A stretch of 64,000 nucleotides of DNA, taken from Dinoroseobacter sp049800835. Lineage in GTDB: Bacteria > Pseudomonadota > Alphaproteobacteria > Rhodobacterales > Rhodobacteraceae. The position numbers and the translations under genes are program-made. Positions 49,756 through 58,552 of the stretch are shown here, piece after piece. The stretch lies in the NCBI RefSeq assembly GCF_049800835.1, contig NZ_JBNAFU010000002.1, positions 310,001-374,000 on the forward strand. The letters run 5' to 3'. Under the pieces are notes generated by a model that ran no database searches, had not been told where the DNA came from, and worked only from the letters and a program-made list of their open reading frames with translations. How positions within the stretch are numbered: position 1 is the first letter of the stretch; every line of letters begins with the position of its first letter.

Positions 49756-50307
49756 ATGCCCTCACCGAAGAAACTGGACCTGATCCCCGTCGAACTGAAG
49801 GACCGCCTCGCGCAGGAGCTTGCAACGCGCGGTTTCGGCGACATCGTGGACGTGACCGAGGCACTCAACTTCTGGCTTGAGGAGGAGGGGCTGGAGATCC
49901 GCGTCGGCAAGACGGCCGTCGGAGAGTTCTCCAAGGCGCTGAAGGATCAGCGCGAGGCGTTCTCGATGGCCGAGACGCTTCTGGCGGATATGGACATCGA
50001 GCAGGAGAGCGATCTGCACAAGGTGCTGATGCAGATGATCGCCACCTCCGCCGTGCAGATGATGAAGGCCGTACGCGAGCAGGACGGGCATCTCGAGGCC
50101 AAGGAGCTGATGTCGCTCGGCCGCATGCTCAAGGACCTGATGCAGTCGGCGGGTATCCGCGAGAAGATCATGTCCGACGAGCGGGAACGGATCGCGGTCG
50201 AAGCTCGCAAGAACGCCGCTGACGGCGTGGCCAAGAAGTCGACCGAGCTCGGCCTGTCGGCAGATACCGTCGAAGCGATCAAAGCGCAGATCCTTGGTGT
50301 GAGTTGA
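49756..50307 (+). CDS. DUF3486 protein, putative small terminase subunit
   Basis: A 183-residue protein of the DUF3486 (Mu gp27) family. The N-terminal helix-turn-helix-like part (KLDLIPVELKDRLAQELATRGFGDIVDVTEALNFWL) and the helical remainder fit a small terminase subunit that recognises phage DNA. It precedes the large terminase gene, separated only by a small cysteine-rich gene. Confidence 0.83.
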   Translation: MPSPKKLDLIPVELKDRLAQELATRGFGDIVDVTEALNFWLEEEGLEIRVGKTAVGEFSKALKDQREAFSMAETLLADMDIEQESDLHKVLMQMIATSAVQMMKAVREQDGHLEAKELMSLGRMLKDLMQSAGIREKIMSDERERIAVEARKNAADGVAKKSTELGLSADTVEAIKAQILGVS

Positions 50308-50540
50308 TGGAACGTGTCACCTGCCTCTGTCCTGGTTGTAGGCGAACGACTGGGAAACCCTGCAGCGAGTACATCTGCGGTAAGCACTGGACCACCGTGC
50401 CACGTCGTCTCCGCCGCCGGTGGTTCAAGTATCGCGATCGGGCTCGGCGGGATGACCGCTGGTGGGGTGTCGCCATGAAGTGCTGGGGGCGCTGCAAGAA
50501 GGCAGCGATCGACGAGGCCCTGATGGGGGTTCATTTCTGA
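50307..50540 (+). CDS. Small cysteine-rich zinc-ribbon-like protein
   Basis: A 77-residue, very basic protein with CLCPGC, CSEYICGKHW and later MKCWGRC; at least four cysteines and a histidine are spaced to bind zinc. Similar proteins sit between terminase genes in other phages. Possibly a DNA- or RNA-binding cofactor. Start at ATG 50307, overlapping the previous stop. Confidence 0.6.
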   Translation: MERVTCLCPGCRRTTGKPCSEYICGKHWTTVPRRLRRRWFKYRDRARRDDRWWGVAMKCWGRCKKAAIDEALMGVHF

Positions 50541-52150
50541 TGGACGGAGCGCCGATCACGAAAGAAGAGTGGCAGGAGCATCGCGACGAAGCGCGCCAGA
50601 CGCTCCCCGACGAGCTCAAGAAGGCCGAGAGCCTGCCCGCAGTGCTTTTGTCATATCAAGCCAAGTTGCTGGCGACGACCGCGCTGCATCCTCTGGTCAT
50701 CTGCGAGAAGTCGCGCCGGATCGGGATGACGTGGGCGGTCGCGGCCGATGCGGTTTTGTCGGCTGGCGCATCACGCTCTGCCAAGGGCATGGATGTCCTT
50801 TACATCGGCTACAACCTCGACATGGCGCGCGAGTTCATCGACACGTGTGCGATGTGGGCCAAGGCCTTCATGCCTGCGGCCTCAGGCGTCGAAGAGTTCC
50901 TTTTCAAGGATCAGGACGAAGAGGGCGCAGACAAGGACATCACTGCGTTCCGGATCCGCTTCGCATCCGGGTTTGAGATCGTGGCGCTGACGTCGAAGCC
51001 CCGGTCGTTGCGCGGTCGTCAGGGCTATGTGATCTTCGACGAAGCCGCGTTCCATGACGCGCTAGAAGAGCTGTTGAAGGCGGCAGTCGCACTCCTGATG
51101 TGGGGCGGCAAGGTCTTGGTGATCAGCACGCATGACGGCGCTGACAACCCGTTTAACGAGTTCATAAACGAGATCCGCAGCAAGCGCCGTGATGGCGAAG
51201 TGCTGAAAGTCACGTTTGACGACGCGATCGCGGACGGGCTCTACGAGCGCATCGCCATGGTCAGAGGACTTGAGCAAACGCCAGAGGCTCGGCTCGAATT
51301 CGTCCAGCAGATACTCGGCTATTATGCCGACGACGCGAACGAAGAGCTTCATTGCATCCCCAAGGCGGGCACCGGTGCTTTTCTGTCGGGCGCATTGATC
51401 GAAGCGTGCATGTCCAAAGAACATTCTGTCGCGCGCCTCGAATGCCCCGATGGTTTCCAGCTCCGCCCAAAGCATGAGCGGACGGCCTATGTCGATAAAT
51501 GGCTCGACGAGAATGTCGGCCCCGCGCTCCTGCGCATGGACCCGGATCTGAGATCGGCACTGGGGGAAGACTTTGCGCGCACGACTGACCTGAGTGTTCT
51601 GGCGATCGGGCAGGAGGCAAAGAACCTCGATCTGATCGTGCGACTGATCATCGAGATGAAGAACACGCCGATCCGCGAGCAGAAGCGGGTGATCCGCTAC
51701 GTGATCGAGCGCATGCCGCGGTTCAACGGCGCAAAGTTCGATGCGACCGGCAACGGTCTCGGTCTAGCAGAGTGGGCGCAGGAGAAGTTTGGGTATCACC
51801 TGATCGAAGCCGTCACGATCAACGTTGCGTGGTACCTAGCGATGATGCCGCCGCTCAAAGGCCGGTTCGAGGACCAAACGATCTCCTTGGTGGCCGATGC
51901 CGACGTGAAGTCAGACCTTCGCGCGCTGCGCCTTGTCCGAGGCGTTCCGACACTACCAGACACGCGGGAGAAGGGGCGACATGGCGACGCCGCGATCGCA
52001 CTGGCAATGCTCGACGCGGCGATCGCGGCCGAGCCTATGGAATACGCCTATGAAGGCGGTTCAAACGTCGGTCAAAGCCCGCTGTTCTCCGGCAAGGCGG
52101 ACGATGACGACGACAAATGGAAAAGCCCGGCGGAGTTGGGGACATGGTAA
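50540..52150 (+). CDS. Large terminase subunit (Mu gp28-like)
   Basis: A 536-residue packaging ATPase/nuclease. ATPase part: a Walker A variant in EKSRRIGMTWA and Walker B YVIFDEAAF, with the coupling motif VLVISTHDG. The RNase H-like nuclease part has FARTTDLSVLAIG and KFDATGNGLGL with the metal-binding aspartates. In Mu the terminase packs host-flanked DNA by a headful mechanism. Its 3' end overlaps the portal gene by seven bases. Confidence 0.93.
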   Translation: MDGAPITKEEWQEHRDEARQTLPDELKKAESLPAVLLSYQAKLLATTALHPLVICEKSRRIGMTWAVAADAVLSAGASRSAKGMDVLYIGYNLDMAREFIDTCAMWAKAFMPAASGVEEFLFKDQDEEGADKDITAFRIRFASGFEIVALTSKPRSLRGRQGYVIFDEAAFHDALEELLKAAVALLMWGGKVLVISTHDGADNPFNEFINEIRSKRRDGEVLKVTFDDAIADGLYERIAMVRGLEQTPEARLEFVQQILGYYADDANEELHCIPKAGTGAFLSGALIEACMSKEHSVARLECPDGFQLRPKHERTAYVDKWLDENVGPALLRMDPDLRSALGEDFARTTDLSVLAIGQEAKNLDLIVRLIIEMKNTPIREQKRVIRYVIERMPRFNGAKFDATGNGLGLAEWAQEKFGYHLIEAVTINVAWYLAMMPPLKGRFEDQTISLVADADVKSDLRALRLVRGVPTLPDTREKGRHGDAAIALAMLDAAIAAEPMEYAYEGGSNVGQSPLFSGKADDDDDKWKSPAELGTW

Positions 52151-53694
52151 AGCTGCTCGATCAATACGGCCGGGACATGAAGCGTCCGGCGGCGCGGGAA
52201 CTCGACGACGAGATCGCGGCACCGGGCTTCGGGTCGGTTCGTCAGATCACACAAGGCCACCCGGCGGATGGCCTGCGGCCGCAGCGTCTGGCGGCGATCC
52301 TCAAGAACGCCGAGGTGAACGACGCGACCGAGTTCCTGCAAATGGCAGAGCAGCTCGAGGAGAAGGATCTGCACTACGCTGCCGTCCTTGGCGTGCGCAA
52401 GCGTGCCGTGCGCAATCTGGAGCTGGTGGTCGAGGCCGGGGGCGAGACCGATGCCGACCAGGACGCGGCCGCCCTGGTGCGCGCCGAGCTGGAGAAGCCG
52501 GTCGTGCGCCGGGCGCTGCCGCATATCATGGACGCGCTCGGCAAGGGGTACTCGGTCAACGAGATCCTCTGGGATCGCACCAAGGAGCCCTGGACGATCC
52601 GGGCGATCAAGTTCCGCGACCCCACGTGGTTCAAGTATGACACGGTCGATGGGGAGACGCTGCGTTTGCGCGACAACACCGGTGAGCTCGATCTGCCCTT
52701 CGGGCGGTTCGTCTATCACCGGGCGGAGCTCAAGTCTGGCCTGCCGATCCGTGCCGGTCTCGCGCGGCTTTGTGCCTGGGCCTACATGTTCAAGAACTAC
52801 ACCCTGCGCGACTGGGCGATCTTTCTGACCACCTACGGCCACCCGGTGCGCGTGGGCAAGTACGACACCAGCGCCACCGAAGAGGACAAGCGGACGCTGC
52901 TGCGTGCGATGCGTCAGGTCGGCACCGACATGGCGGCGATTATGCCGCGCTCGATGGAGGCCGAGTTCATCAATGCGGCCGTCACGGGCGGCGACAAGAT
53001 GTTCGAGACCTCCGCACGGTATTGGGACGAGCAGTTGTCCAAGGCCGTTCTGGGGCAGGTCGCCACCACGGACGCGATCGCGGGCGGGCATGCCGTGGGC
53101 AAGATCCACGAGCTGGTGCGCTCGGACATCCGCGATGCCGATGGCGAACAGCTCGCCGCCACGCTCGAGGCCGACATCGCCCGGCCGCTGGTGGTCTGGA
53201 ACCACGGGCCTAACGTCGCCTGCCCGGCGATCTCGCTGGTCTCGCCGAAGGAGCACGACCCTGCCCAGATGATGCAGGCGATCAATACATTCGGCCCGAA
53301 GGGTCTGAAGGTCCCTGTCGCCGTCGTGCAAGAGACCTACGGCATCCGGGAGCCGGAGGAGGGCGAGGCGCTGCTCGATTTCTCGCGGGCGGTCCCACGT
53401 GGTGGTGCGCTGGACGACAGCACGCCCGATCCGTCGGACGTCACACAGCGCGAGGCATCCGCCGCGATCAGCGGTCTGATCGATCAGGTGCGCGACGGGC
53501 CTTACGCGGAACCGGGCGACGAGCTGGTCGAAGCGTTCCTTGAGGCGCTGGAGGGCGCGGAGACGCCCGAGGAGGCGCGCGATATCCTGGAAGACCTGAT
53601 GACGCAAACGCCGCCGGAGAAGCTCGCAGAGTTCCTGGCACGTCTGGCCTTCAATGCACGGCTCGCTGGAGAGCTGGGCGCGGACATCGGCTGA
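52144..53694 (+). CDS. Portal protein, DUF935 (Mu gp29-like)
   Basis: A 516-residue portal that forms the DNA gate at the head vertex. The DUF935 core is evident (KDLHYAAVLGVRKRAVRNLELVVEAG, then GYSVNEILWDR and WAYMFKNYTLRDWAIFLTTYGHPVRVGKY). An acidic C-terminal tail follows (VEAFLEALEGAETPEEARDILED). Start at ATG 52144. Confidence 0.93.
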   Translation: MVKLLDQYGRDMKRPAARELDDEIAAPGFGSVRQITQGHPADGLRPQRLAAILKNAEVNDATEFLQMAEQLEEKDLHYAAVLGVRKRAVRNLELVVEAGGETDADQDAAALVRAELEKPVVRRALPHIMDALGKGYSVNEILWDRTKEPWTIRAIKFRDPTWFKYDTVDGETLRLRDNTGELDLPFGRFVYHRAELKSGLPIRAGLARLCAWAYMFKNYTLRDWAIFLTTYGHPVRVGKYDTSATEEDKRTLLRAMRQVGTDMAAIMPRSMEAEFINAAVTGGDKMFETSARYWDEQLSKAVLGQVATTDAIAGGHAVGKIHELVRSDIRDADGEQLAATLEADIARPLVVWNHGPNVACPAISLVSPKEHDPAQMMQAINTFGPKGLKVPVAVVQETYGIREPEEGEALLDFSRAVPRGGALDDSTPDPSDVTQREASAAISGLIDQVRDGPYAEPGDELVEAFLEALEGAETPEEARDILEDLMTQTPPEKLAEFLARLAFNARLAGELGADIG

Positions 53695-53990
53695 TGACGG
53701 AATTAGAGTTCGTACAGTCCTGGCTCAGGGATATCGAGGAGGCCTCCGGGGTCAATGCCGCTGACGCGGAGATGATGCGCCTGATCGAACAGCGTTTGAA
53801 GAACGGTCTGACCCCGCTCTTTCGTCCCGGCATGTCAGTCCGGGTCGCTGAGGATATTTGCGGGATGGTCGAATGCGTGCGCTATCAGCGCGGTTTCTCT
53901 TTTGCGCAGTACCAGGTGAGCTGGTGGTGTGACGGCGCGCGCGTCTACGAATGGTTCGTCGAGCCAGACGTGAAAGCGATCGATGCCTGA
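53694..53990 (+). CDS. Hypothetical phage protein
   Basis: A 98-residue acidic protein between portal and MuF genes (VQSWLRDIEEASGVNAADAEM; later GMVECVRYQRGFSFAQYQVSWWCDG, a small beta-rich part). It looks like a short domain with SH3-like strands. It overlaps both neighbours. Not recognised. Confidence 0.55.
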   Translation: MTELEFVQSWLRDIEEASGVNAADAEMMRLIEQRLKNGLTPLFRPGMSVRVAEDICGMVECVRYQRGFSFAQYQVSWWCDGARVYEWFVEPDVKAIDA

Positions 53991-55338
53991 GCGTGTCGAG
54001 CTCGCACCCCGGAGTCCGCGCGAGGCGGTCGAGTATTTCCGGTCCAAAGGGTACGCACCCAGCACCCAGCGGTTTGACTGGCGCGACGTCTGGCGCGAGG
54101 AACACGCGCGCATGTTCGTCGTGGCCAAGGCCGCGCAGGACGATGTCCTGACCACGATCCGATCCGAGCTGGACCTTGCCCTGGCACAGGGGCGCACGCT
54201 CGACCAGTTCCGCACCGATCTGCGCCCCCGGCTGCAGGCGGCGGGCTGGTGGGGCAAGGCGATCGAGGCAGATCCCCAGACGGGTGAGGCGCGCGAGGTC
54301 CAGCTCGGGTCCAACCACCGCCTGCGCGTGATCTATGACACGAACATGCGCACGTCCTACGCCGCCGGGCGGTGGGCGCGCATCCAGCGGACGAAGGCGG
54401 CGCTGCCGTTCCTGCAGTACCGGCAGGTGCAGCGCCCCTCCCGACGCGACGAGCACGAGCCCTATCACGGGATTATCCTGCCCGTGGATCACCCCGCCTG
54501 GGCGGCGATCTATCCGCCAAACGGGTGGTTTTGTGCCTGCAGCGTGCGCCAGCTCTCGCGCCGCCAGATGGAGCGCGAAGGCCTGCGCGTGACCGAAGAC
54601 TTCGAGCTCGACACGTTGCCCTGGATAAACCCGCGCACCGGCGAGACCTCCGAGCTGCCCCTGGGCGTGTCGCCGGGGTTTGACAGCAACCCCGGCATGG
54701 CATGGCTCGACATGCGCGCGGCTTACGATGCGACCAGCGTGGATCTGGCACAGGACTTTCGTCCGATGGACCGGGCCCTGGTCGAGGAGGTGCGCGCGCG
54801 GGGCGTGCGCGACGGCGTCGAGAGCCTTGCCGTCTACGATCTTGCGGCAGACGCAGAAGACGGGGTGCTCGACTGGAATGCAGGCAACCGTGGCAATGTC
54901 GGCTTTACCCCGGCGATGCGGGCCGCGCTGAGGCGCGACGGAGCCAAGGGAGTTGCGATCCACAACCACCCATCGTCCACCGCGTTCAGCCCGGCCGACT
55001 TCAAGGTCATGCTCGGTTCACGCGGGCTCGACACGCTGGTGGCGGTGGGTCACGACGGCAGCCTGTACCGCGCATCGAGGCGGACGGCCAAGGTTGTGCC
55101 CGCAGAGTTGATCGACGAGGTGCAGCTTGTCGCCCGTGAGCTGCTGGCGGCCGCGCGGGCCGAGGGATTGGTGAGCGGAGTTGATGCGCAGCACCTGCTC
55201 CCCCATATACTAAGCCTGACGATGGATCGCGTCGGAGCCGTCAGATATCGGTTCTCGCTGAGCTTTCGGATGCGTCAGGCGATCGACCAGAATGAGCTGT
55301 TGATCGAACAAGTCGTGGAGGCTTTGACACGGGCATGA
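53983..55338 (+). CDS. MuF minor head protein fused to a JAMM/RadC-like metallopeptidase domain
   Basis: A 451-residue head morphogenesis protein. Residues about 30-190 are a Phage_Mu_F domain (DTNMRTSYAAGRWARIQ; HGIILPVDHPAWAAIYPPNG; CACSVRQL). The C-terminal part carries a JAMM motif, H327-N-H329-P-S-S-T-A-F-S336-P-A-D339, the zinc site of RadC/JAB peptidases, with E280 (VESLAVYDL) as a possible catalytic glutamate. MuF proteins fused to enzyme domains are known as polyvalent proteins that may be injected. The target of this peptidase is unknown: head maturation, or a host protein. Confidence 0.85.
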   Translation: MPERVELAPRSPREAVEYFRSKGYAPSTQRFDWRDVWREEHARMFVVAKAAQDDVLTTIRSELDLALAQGRTLDQFRTDLRPRLQAAGWWGKAIEADPQTGEAREVQLGSNHRLRVIYDTNMRTSYAAGRWARIQRTKAALPFLQYRQVQRPSRRDEHEPYHGIILPVDHPAWAAIYPPNGWFCACSVRQLSRRQMEREGLRVTEDFELDTLPWINPRTGETSELPLGVSPGFDSNPGMAWLDMRAAYDATSVDLAQDFRPMDRALVEEVRARGVRDGVESLAVYDLAADAEDGVLDWNAGNRGNVGFTPAMRAALRRDGAKGVAIHNHPSSTAFSPADFKVMLGSRGLDTLVAVGHDGSLYRASRRTAKVVPAELIDEVQLVARELLAAARAEGLVSGVDAQHLLPHILSLTMDRVGAVRYRFSLSFRMRQAIDQNELLIEQVVEALTRA

Positions 55339-55562
55339 CCGAGGTGCAGGGATGGACAGAAGGACCGGTGTCGTTCGACATCGAGGTCTGGCGGCAGCAT
55401 CTGGCTGACCTGAAGGCACGCCGCGATGACATCCCCGACTACGACCGTGCTGTGGCCGAGGCGGAACGCACCATCGCGATCCTTGCCGGAGAGCCACGTC
55501 CGCAAGGCGGCGAAAGCCCGGCAGCGGCCCTGCGCGCCTTTCTGAACGCCGAAACCCCCTAG
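55335..55562 (+). CDS. Hypothetical phage protein
   Basis: A 75-residue acidic helical protein (DIEVWRQHLADLKARRDDIPDYDRAVAEAERTI). It overlaps the MuF gene stop (ATGA). It might be a partner or inhibitor of the peptidase domain upstream, by position only. Confidence 0.5.
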   Translation: MTEVQGWTEGPVSFDIEVWRQHLADLKARRDDIPDYDRAVAEAERTIAILAGEPRPQGGESPAAALRAFLNAETP

Positions 55563-55882
55563 AGCCGCTCAGATGCCCCAGAAACCGCCGAGCCGGTCTT
55601 TCGGGCGTCGTCATCCGTGAAAACCCGACTTGGCGCTGTGGACCCGTTTAATAGGTATTCAAATCGCGTCCTGACGCCAGCAGGTGGCGCGCATTTGCCG
55701 CCAGCGGTTGCAGCACGGCGATTTCTTCCCTTTTCGTGAAATGTCAGATCCGGGATCAGGACTGTTGCGCGAACGCGCTCACCTGGTCCATGCTGTGCCC
55801 ACGCTCCCCCGTTTTCCGACCTGCATTCCCCCTGAAACCTTTCAGGGGTCAGGCGCATATTGCGCGCGCCTATGGTCGCCCC
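55563..55882. promoter_or_regulatory. Intergenic region before the head operon
   Basis: About 320 bases without a gene, the longest gap in the prophage. It contains an AT-rich block (CCGTTTAATAGGTATTCAAATC around 55644-55668) and the second copy of the 20-bp palindrome. It probably holds the promoter for the protease-scaffold-capsid operon. Confidence 0.5.
55829..55848. promoter_or_regulatory. 20-bp palindrome, copy 2 (late promoter site candidate)
   Basis: CCCCTGAAACCTTTCAGGGG, identical to 46667-46686, 35 bases before the protease start. Confidence 0.7.
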
Positions 55883-56962
55883 ATGACTATCGAAGCGAAC
55901 ACCAAGCACGGCGACCCGATCGTCCTGGCCAGCCTTGAGAGCGGAGCGGAAAGCTCCGAGATCGAGATCATGCCGGTGGGCGAGGTGCGCCATAGCGGCG
56001 AGAAGAAACCCTTCTTCGTCAGCGATCCGGAGGCTTTGATCCGGGCCAGCTTCCAGGACCTGCCAAACGGCATGAGCGAGCTCGCTATCGACTTCGACCA
56101 TTCGTCCGACAAGCCGGATGTCAACAAGACACGGCAGTCCACCCGCGCGGCGGGCTGGATCTCGAAGATGGAAGTGCGCGACGGCAAGGTCATTGCGACA
56201 GTCGACTGGACACCTGTTGGTCGCGCGGCTGTCGAGGGTCGCGAGTACCGCTCGATCTCGCCCGTGTTCCAGGTCCGCAAGTCGGATCGCCAGATCGTTC
56301 GCATCACGCGCGCCGCGCTCACCAACACACCGGCAATTCGGGAGCTGTCCCGGATTGCCTCAGATCCCACTGAAGAAGGAGAACAGGGCATGTCACTAGC
56401 CCGGATTGCGAAGGCCCTAGGCCTCGCTGAGGACGCGGCCGAGGACGTGGTTCTCGCATCGGCTGCGACGGTCATCGCGAAAGCGAGCCAGTTGGACACC
56501 GTCCTGGAGGCCGCAGGCCACGAGGGCGAGGTCACCGACGAGGCGATCGCCACGGTGACCGCGAGCCTGAAGGCCGAAGGCGGCGAGCCGGACCCGAGCA
56601 AGTTCGTCTCGATGACCGAGTACACCAAACTCGCGGCTGAGGTTGCGACGCTGACCAAAGACACGGCAACCGACAAGGCAGAGGCGGCGGTTACGGCTGC
56701 TTTGAAGGGCGGCAAGATCACCCCCGCGATGAAGGACGTCGCCACCAAACTGGCTTCGTCCGACCTGAAGGCGTTCAACGACTGGATTGCCACCATGCCG
56801 ACATTCGTCACCGATGGCGAGGTGATCTCCGGAGTGAAGGCCGCAAAGGTCGACGGTCAGTTGACCGAAGCGCAGAAGACCGTCTGCGCCTCGATGGGCC
56901 TGTCGGAAGACGCCTATCTCGCAACACTGTCGGGCAACGCGCCCGAGAAGAAGGAGGCCTAA
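55883..56962 (+). CDS. Head maturation protease with embedded scaffold (Mu I/Z-like)
   Basis: A 359-residue protein. The N-terminal 165 residues match phage Mu I-type prohead proteases (LAIDFDHSSDKPDV, RAAGWISKMEVRDGKVIATVDWTPVGRAAVEGREYRSISPVF, ITRAALTNTPAIREL). The C-terminal 190 residues are helical and acidic, with a scaffold character. An internal in-frame ATG at 56390 (MSLARIAKALG) with AAGGAG upstream could yield the scaffold alone, as Mu gene Z. First gene of the head operon. Confidence 0.88.
   Translation: MTIEANTKHGDPIVLASLESGAESSEIEIMPVGEVRHSGEKKPFFVSDPEALIRASFQDLPNGMSELAIDFDHSSDKPDVNKTRQSTRAAGWISKMEVRDGKVIATVDWTPVGRAAVEGREYRSISPVFQVRKSDRQIVRITRAALTNTPAIRELSRIASDPTEEGEQGMSLARIAKALGLAEDAAEDVVLASAATVIAKASQLDTVLEAAGHEGEVTDEAIATVTASLKAEGGEPDPSKFVSMTEYTKLAAEVATLTKDTATDKAEAAVTAALKGGKITPAMKDVATKLASSDLKAFNDWIATMPTFVTDGEVISGVKAAKVDGQLTEAQKTVCASMGLSEDAYLATLSGNAPEKKEA
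56376..56392 (+). promoter_or_regulatory. Internal ribosome-binding site and start for the scaffold
   Basis: AAGGAGA (56376-56382), then ATG at 56390, in frame with the protease gene; the spacing is eight bases. It would yield a 190-residue product ending at 56962. Confidence 0.65.
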
Positions 56963-56963
56963 G

Positions 56964-57347
56964 ATGGCACCTCTGACCAAAGATCGCGCGCACGGCACGC
57001 ATGACGGCATCCAGTTCGGCGATCCCGTCGCGGCGGGCGCTGTCATCTACGCGGGTGCGCTCGTGCAGCTCGACGCGGCGGGCAATGCCCTGCCTGCCGT
57101 CGCAGGCGGCAACACCGTGCGCGGCATTGCAATGGTGCAGGCCAACAACGCAGGCGGCTCGGCTGGCGACATCACCGTCGAGATCCGCAAGGGCACCTTC
57201 CGGTTCGCCAACAACGGCCTGACGCGCGCCGACATCGGCACGATCGTCAAGGTCACCGATGACCAGACCGTGGGCGGCGCAGGTGCGGCGGACGCGGGCG
57301 AGCTCGTCGACATCGATGCAGGCGGTGCCTGGGTCAAGATTTCCTGA
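56964..57347 (+). CDS. Capsid cement/decoration protein, DUF2190-like
   Basis: A 127-residue beta-rich, glycine/alanine-rich protein (GDPVAAGAVIYAGALVQLDAAGNALPA, VRGIAMVQANNAGGSAGDITVEI). This matches DUF2190-type head decoration proteins that stabilise the capsid surface. It lies between scaffold and major head genes. GAAGGAGGCCTAAG precedes the ATG. Confidence 0.78.
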   Translation: MAPLTKDRAHGTHDGIQFGDPVAAGAVIYAGALVQLDAAGNALPAVAGGNTVRGIAMVQANNAGGSAGDITVEIRKGTFRFANNGLTRADIGTIVKVTDDQTVGGAGAADAGELVDIDAGGAWVKIS

Positions 57348-57357
57348 GGAGACAGGC

Positions 57358-58251
57358 ATGGACTTCAACACAGACACCCTTGAGGCGGTCAACGCCGGGA
57401 TCGTCACCGCCTTCAACCAGTCGCTGACCGGCGCGGAGACCACCTACGGCCGCGTGGCCATGACGGTACGCTCGACTTCCAAGGCCAACGTCTATCCAAA
57501 GCTGTCGGACATTCCCGGCATGCGGAAATGGGTCGGCTCGCGTCACGTGCACCGGCTGGAAAGCGACGGCTTCGTCATCCAGAATGACAGCTACGAGAAC
57601 ACGATCGCCGTTGCGGTGAACGACATCGCCGATGATGAGATCGGCCTTTACTCAATGCTGGCGGCTGAGTTCGGTCAGGCTGCCGCAGAGTTGCCAGACG
57701 AACTCGTCTGGCCCCAGCTCGAAAGCGGGTTCACAGAAACCCACTACGATGGGCAGTTTTTCTTCGACACGGACCATCCGGTCGAGGACGAGAACGGCAA
57801 CGAACAGTCGGTCTCCAATTTCCAAGGCGGATCGGGGGCTGCATGGTATCTGATGGACACACGACGGGTCATAATGCCGATCATCTTTCAGGATCGGCTG
57901 GCCGCGCAAATCGTGGCCATGACGAACCTGACCGATCCCAACGTCTTCAACCTGGACGAGCTGCAGTGGGGCGCAAAGCGGCGCTGCGCCACCGGGTTTG
58001 GGGCATGGCAGTTGGCTTTTGCTTCGAAAGAGCCACTGACCCCTGAAAGCTACGCAGACGCCAAAGCGCAGATGCAGGCCATGCGTGGGCACAAGGGCCG
58101 CAAGCTGGCGATGCGCCCAAGCCTTCTCGTTGTCGGCAACTCGAATGAGAGTGCGGCCAAGGAGCTGCTCAAAATTGAGCGGAAAGAGGGCGGGGCGGGC
58201 AACATCCACTTTAACGATGTGGACCTCCACGTCGAAACCCGCCTGAGCTGA
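57358..58251 (+). CDS. Major head subunit, Mu gpT-like
   Basis: A 297-residue HK97-fold capsid protein of the Mu gpT family (VNAGIVTAFNQSLTGAETTYGRVAM; YPKLSDIPGMRKWVGSRHVHRL; FDTDHPVEDENG; MRPSLLVVGNSNESAAKELL). Expected to be the most abundant virion protein. GAGGAGACAGGC gives a strong ribosome-binding site. Confidence 0.93.
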   Translation: MDFNTDTLEAVNAGIVTAFNQSLTGAETTYGRVAMTVRSTSKANVYPKLSDIPGMRKWVGSRHVHRLESDGFVIQNDSYENTIAVAVNDIADDEIGLYSMLAAEFGQAAAELPDELVWPQLESGFTETHYDGQFFFDTDHPVEDENGNEQSVSNFQGGSGAAWYLMDTRRVIMPIIFQDRLAAQIVAMTNLTDPNVFNLDELQWGAKRRCATGFGAWQLAFASKEPLTPESYADAKAQMQAMRGHKGRKLAMRPSLLVVGNSNESAAKELLKIERKEGGAGNIHFNDVDLHVETRLS

Positions 58252-58262
58252 GGAGCCTTTCC

Positions 58263-58481
58263 ATGACGGACAGCAAACAGACCACACAAGCGGCCGCCAA
58301 GGCCGCGAAACCCGCCGCCGTCTATGTCGTGCATTGCCACGCCAAGGATGGACGCCGTCGCGGCGGCACGCGCTGGGACCACGGCAAGACCGAGGTGCCC
58401 GCGAGCAAGATGACCAAGAAGATGCTGGCGGCGCTCGAAGCCGATGGCCTCTTCAGCGTGATGGCGCCGCCCGAGGGCTGA
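58263..58481 (+). CDS. Small head-region protein, HI1506-like
   Basis: A 72-residue basic protein: Ala/Lys-rich start (QAAAKAAKPAAVYVVHCHA), then RRRGGTRWDHGKTEVPASKMTKKMLAALEADGLF. This resembles the small HI1506-type protein found after the major head gene in Mu-like prophages. Its role is unknown. Confidence 0.65.
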   Translation: MTDSKQTTQAAAKAAKPAAVYVVHCHAKDGRRRGGTRWDHGKTEVPASKMTKKMLAALEADGLFSVMAPPEG

Positions 58482-58552
58482 GCGGAATACACCGCAGAGC
58501 GGGCAGTGATGCGAGATGGGAAACGCCGGGGCGCCTGTCTTGAAGAGCCATT

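Noticed and set aside
50307..50540. Com-like regulator of a Mu mom gene
   Set aside because: The cysteine spacing differs from Mu Com and no mom-like modification gene is adjacent; only a zinc-ribbon-like label is justified.
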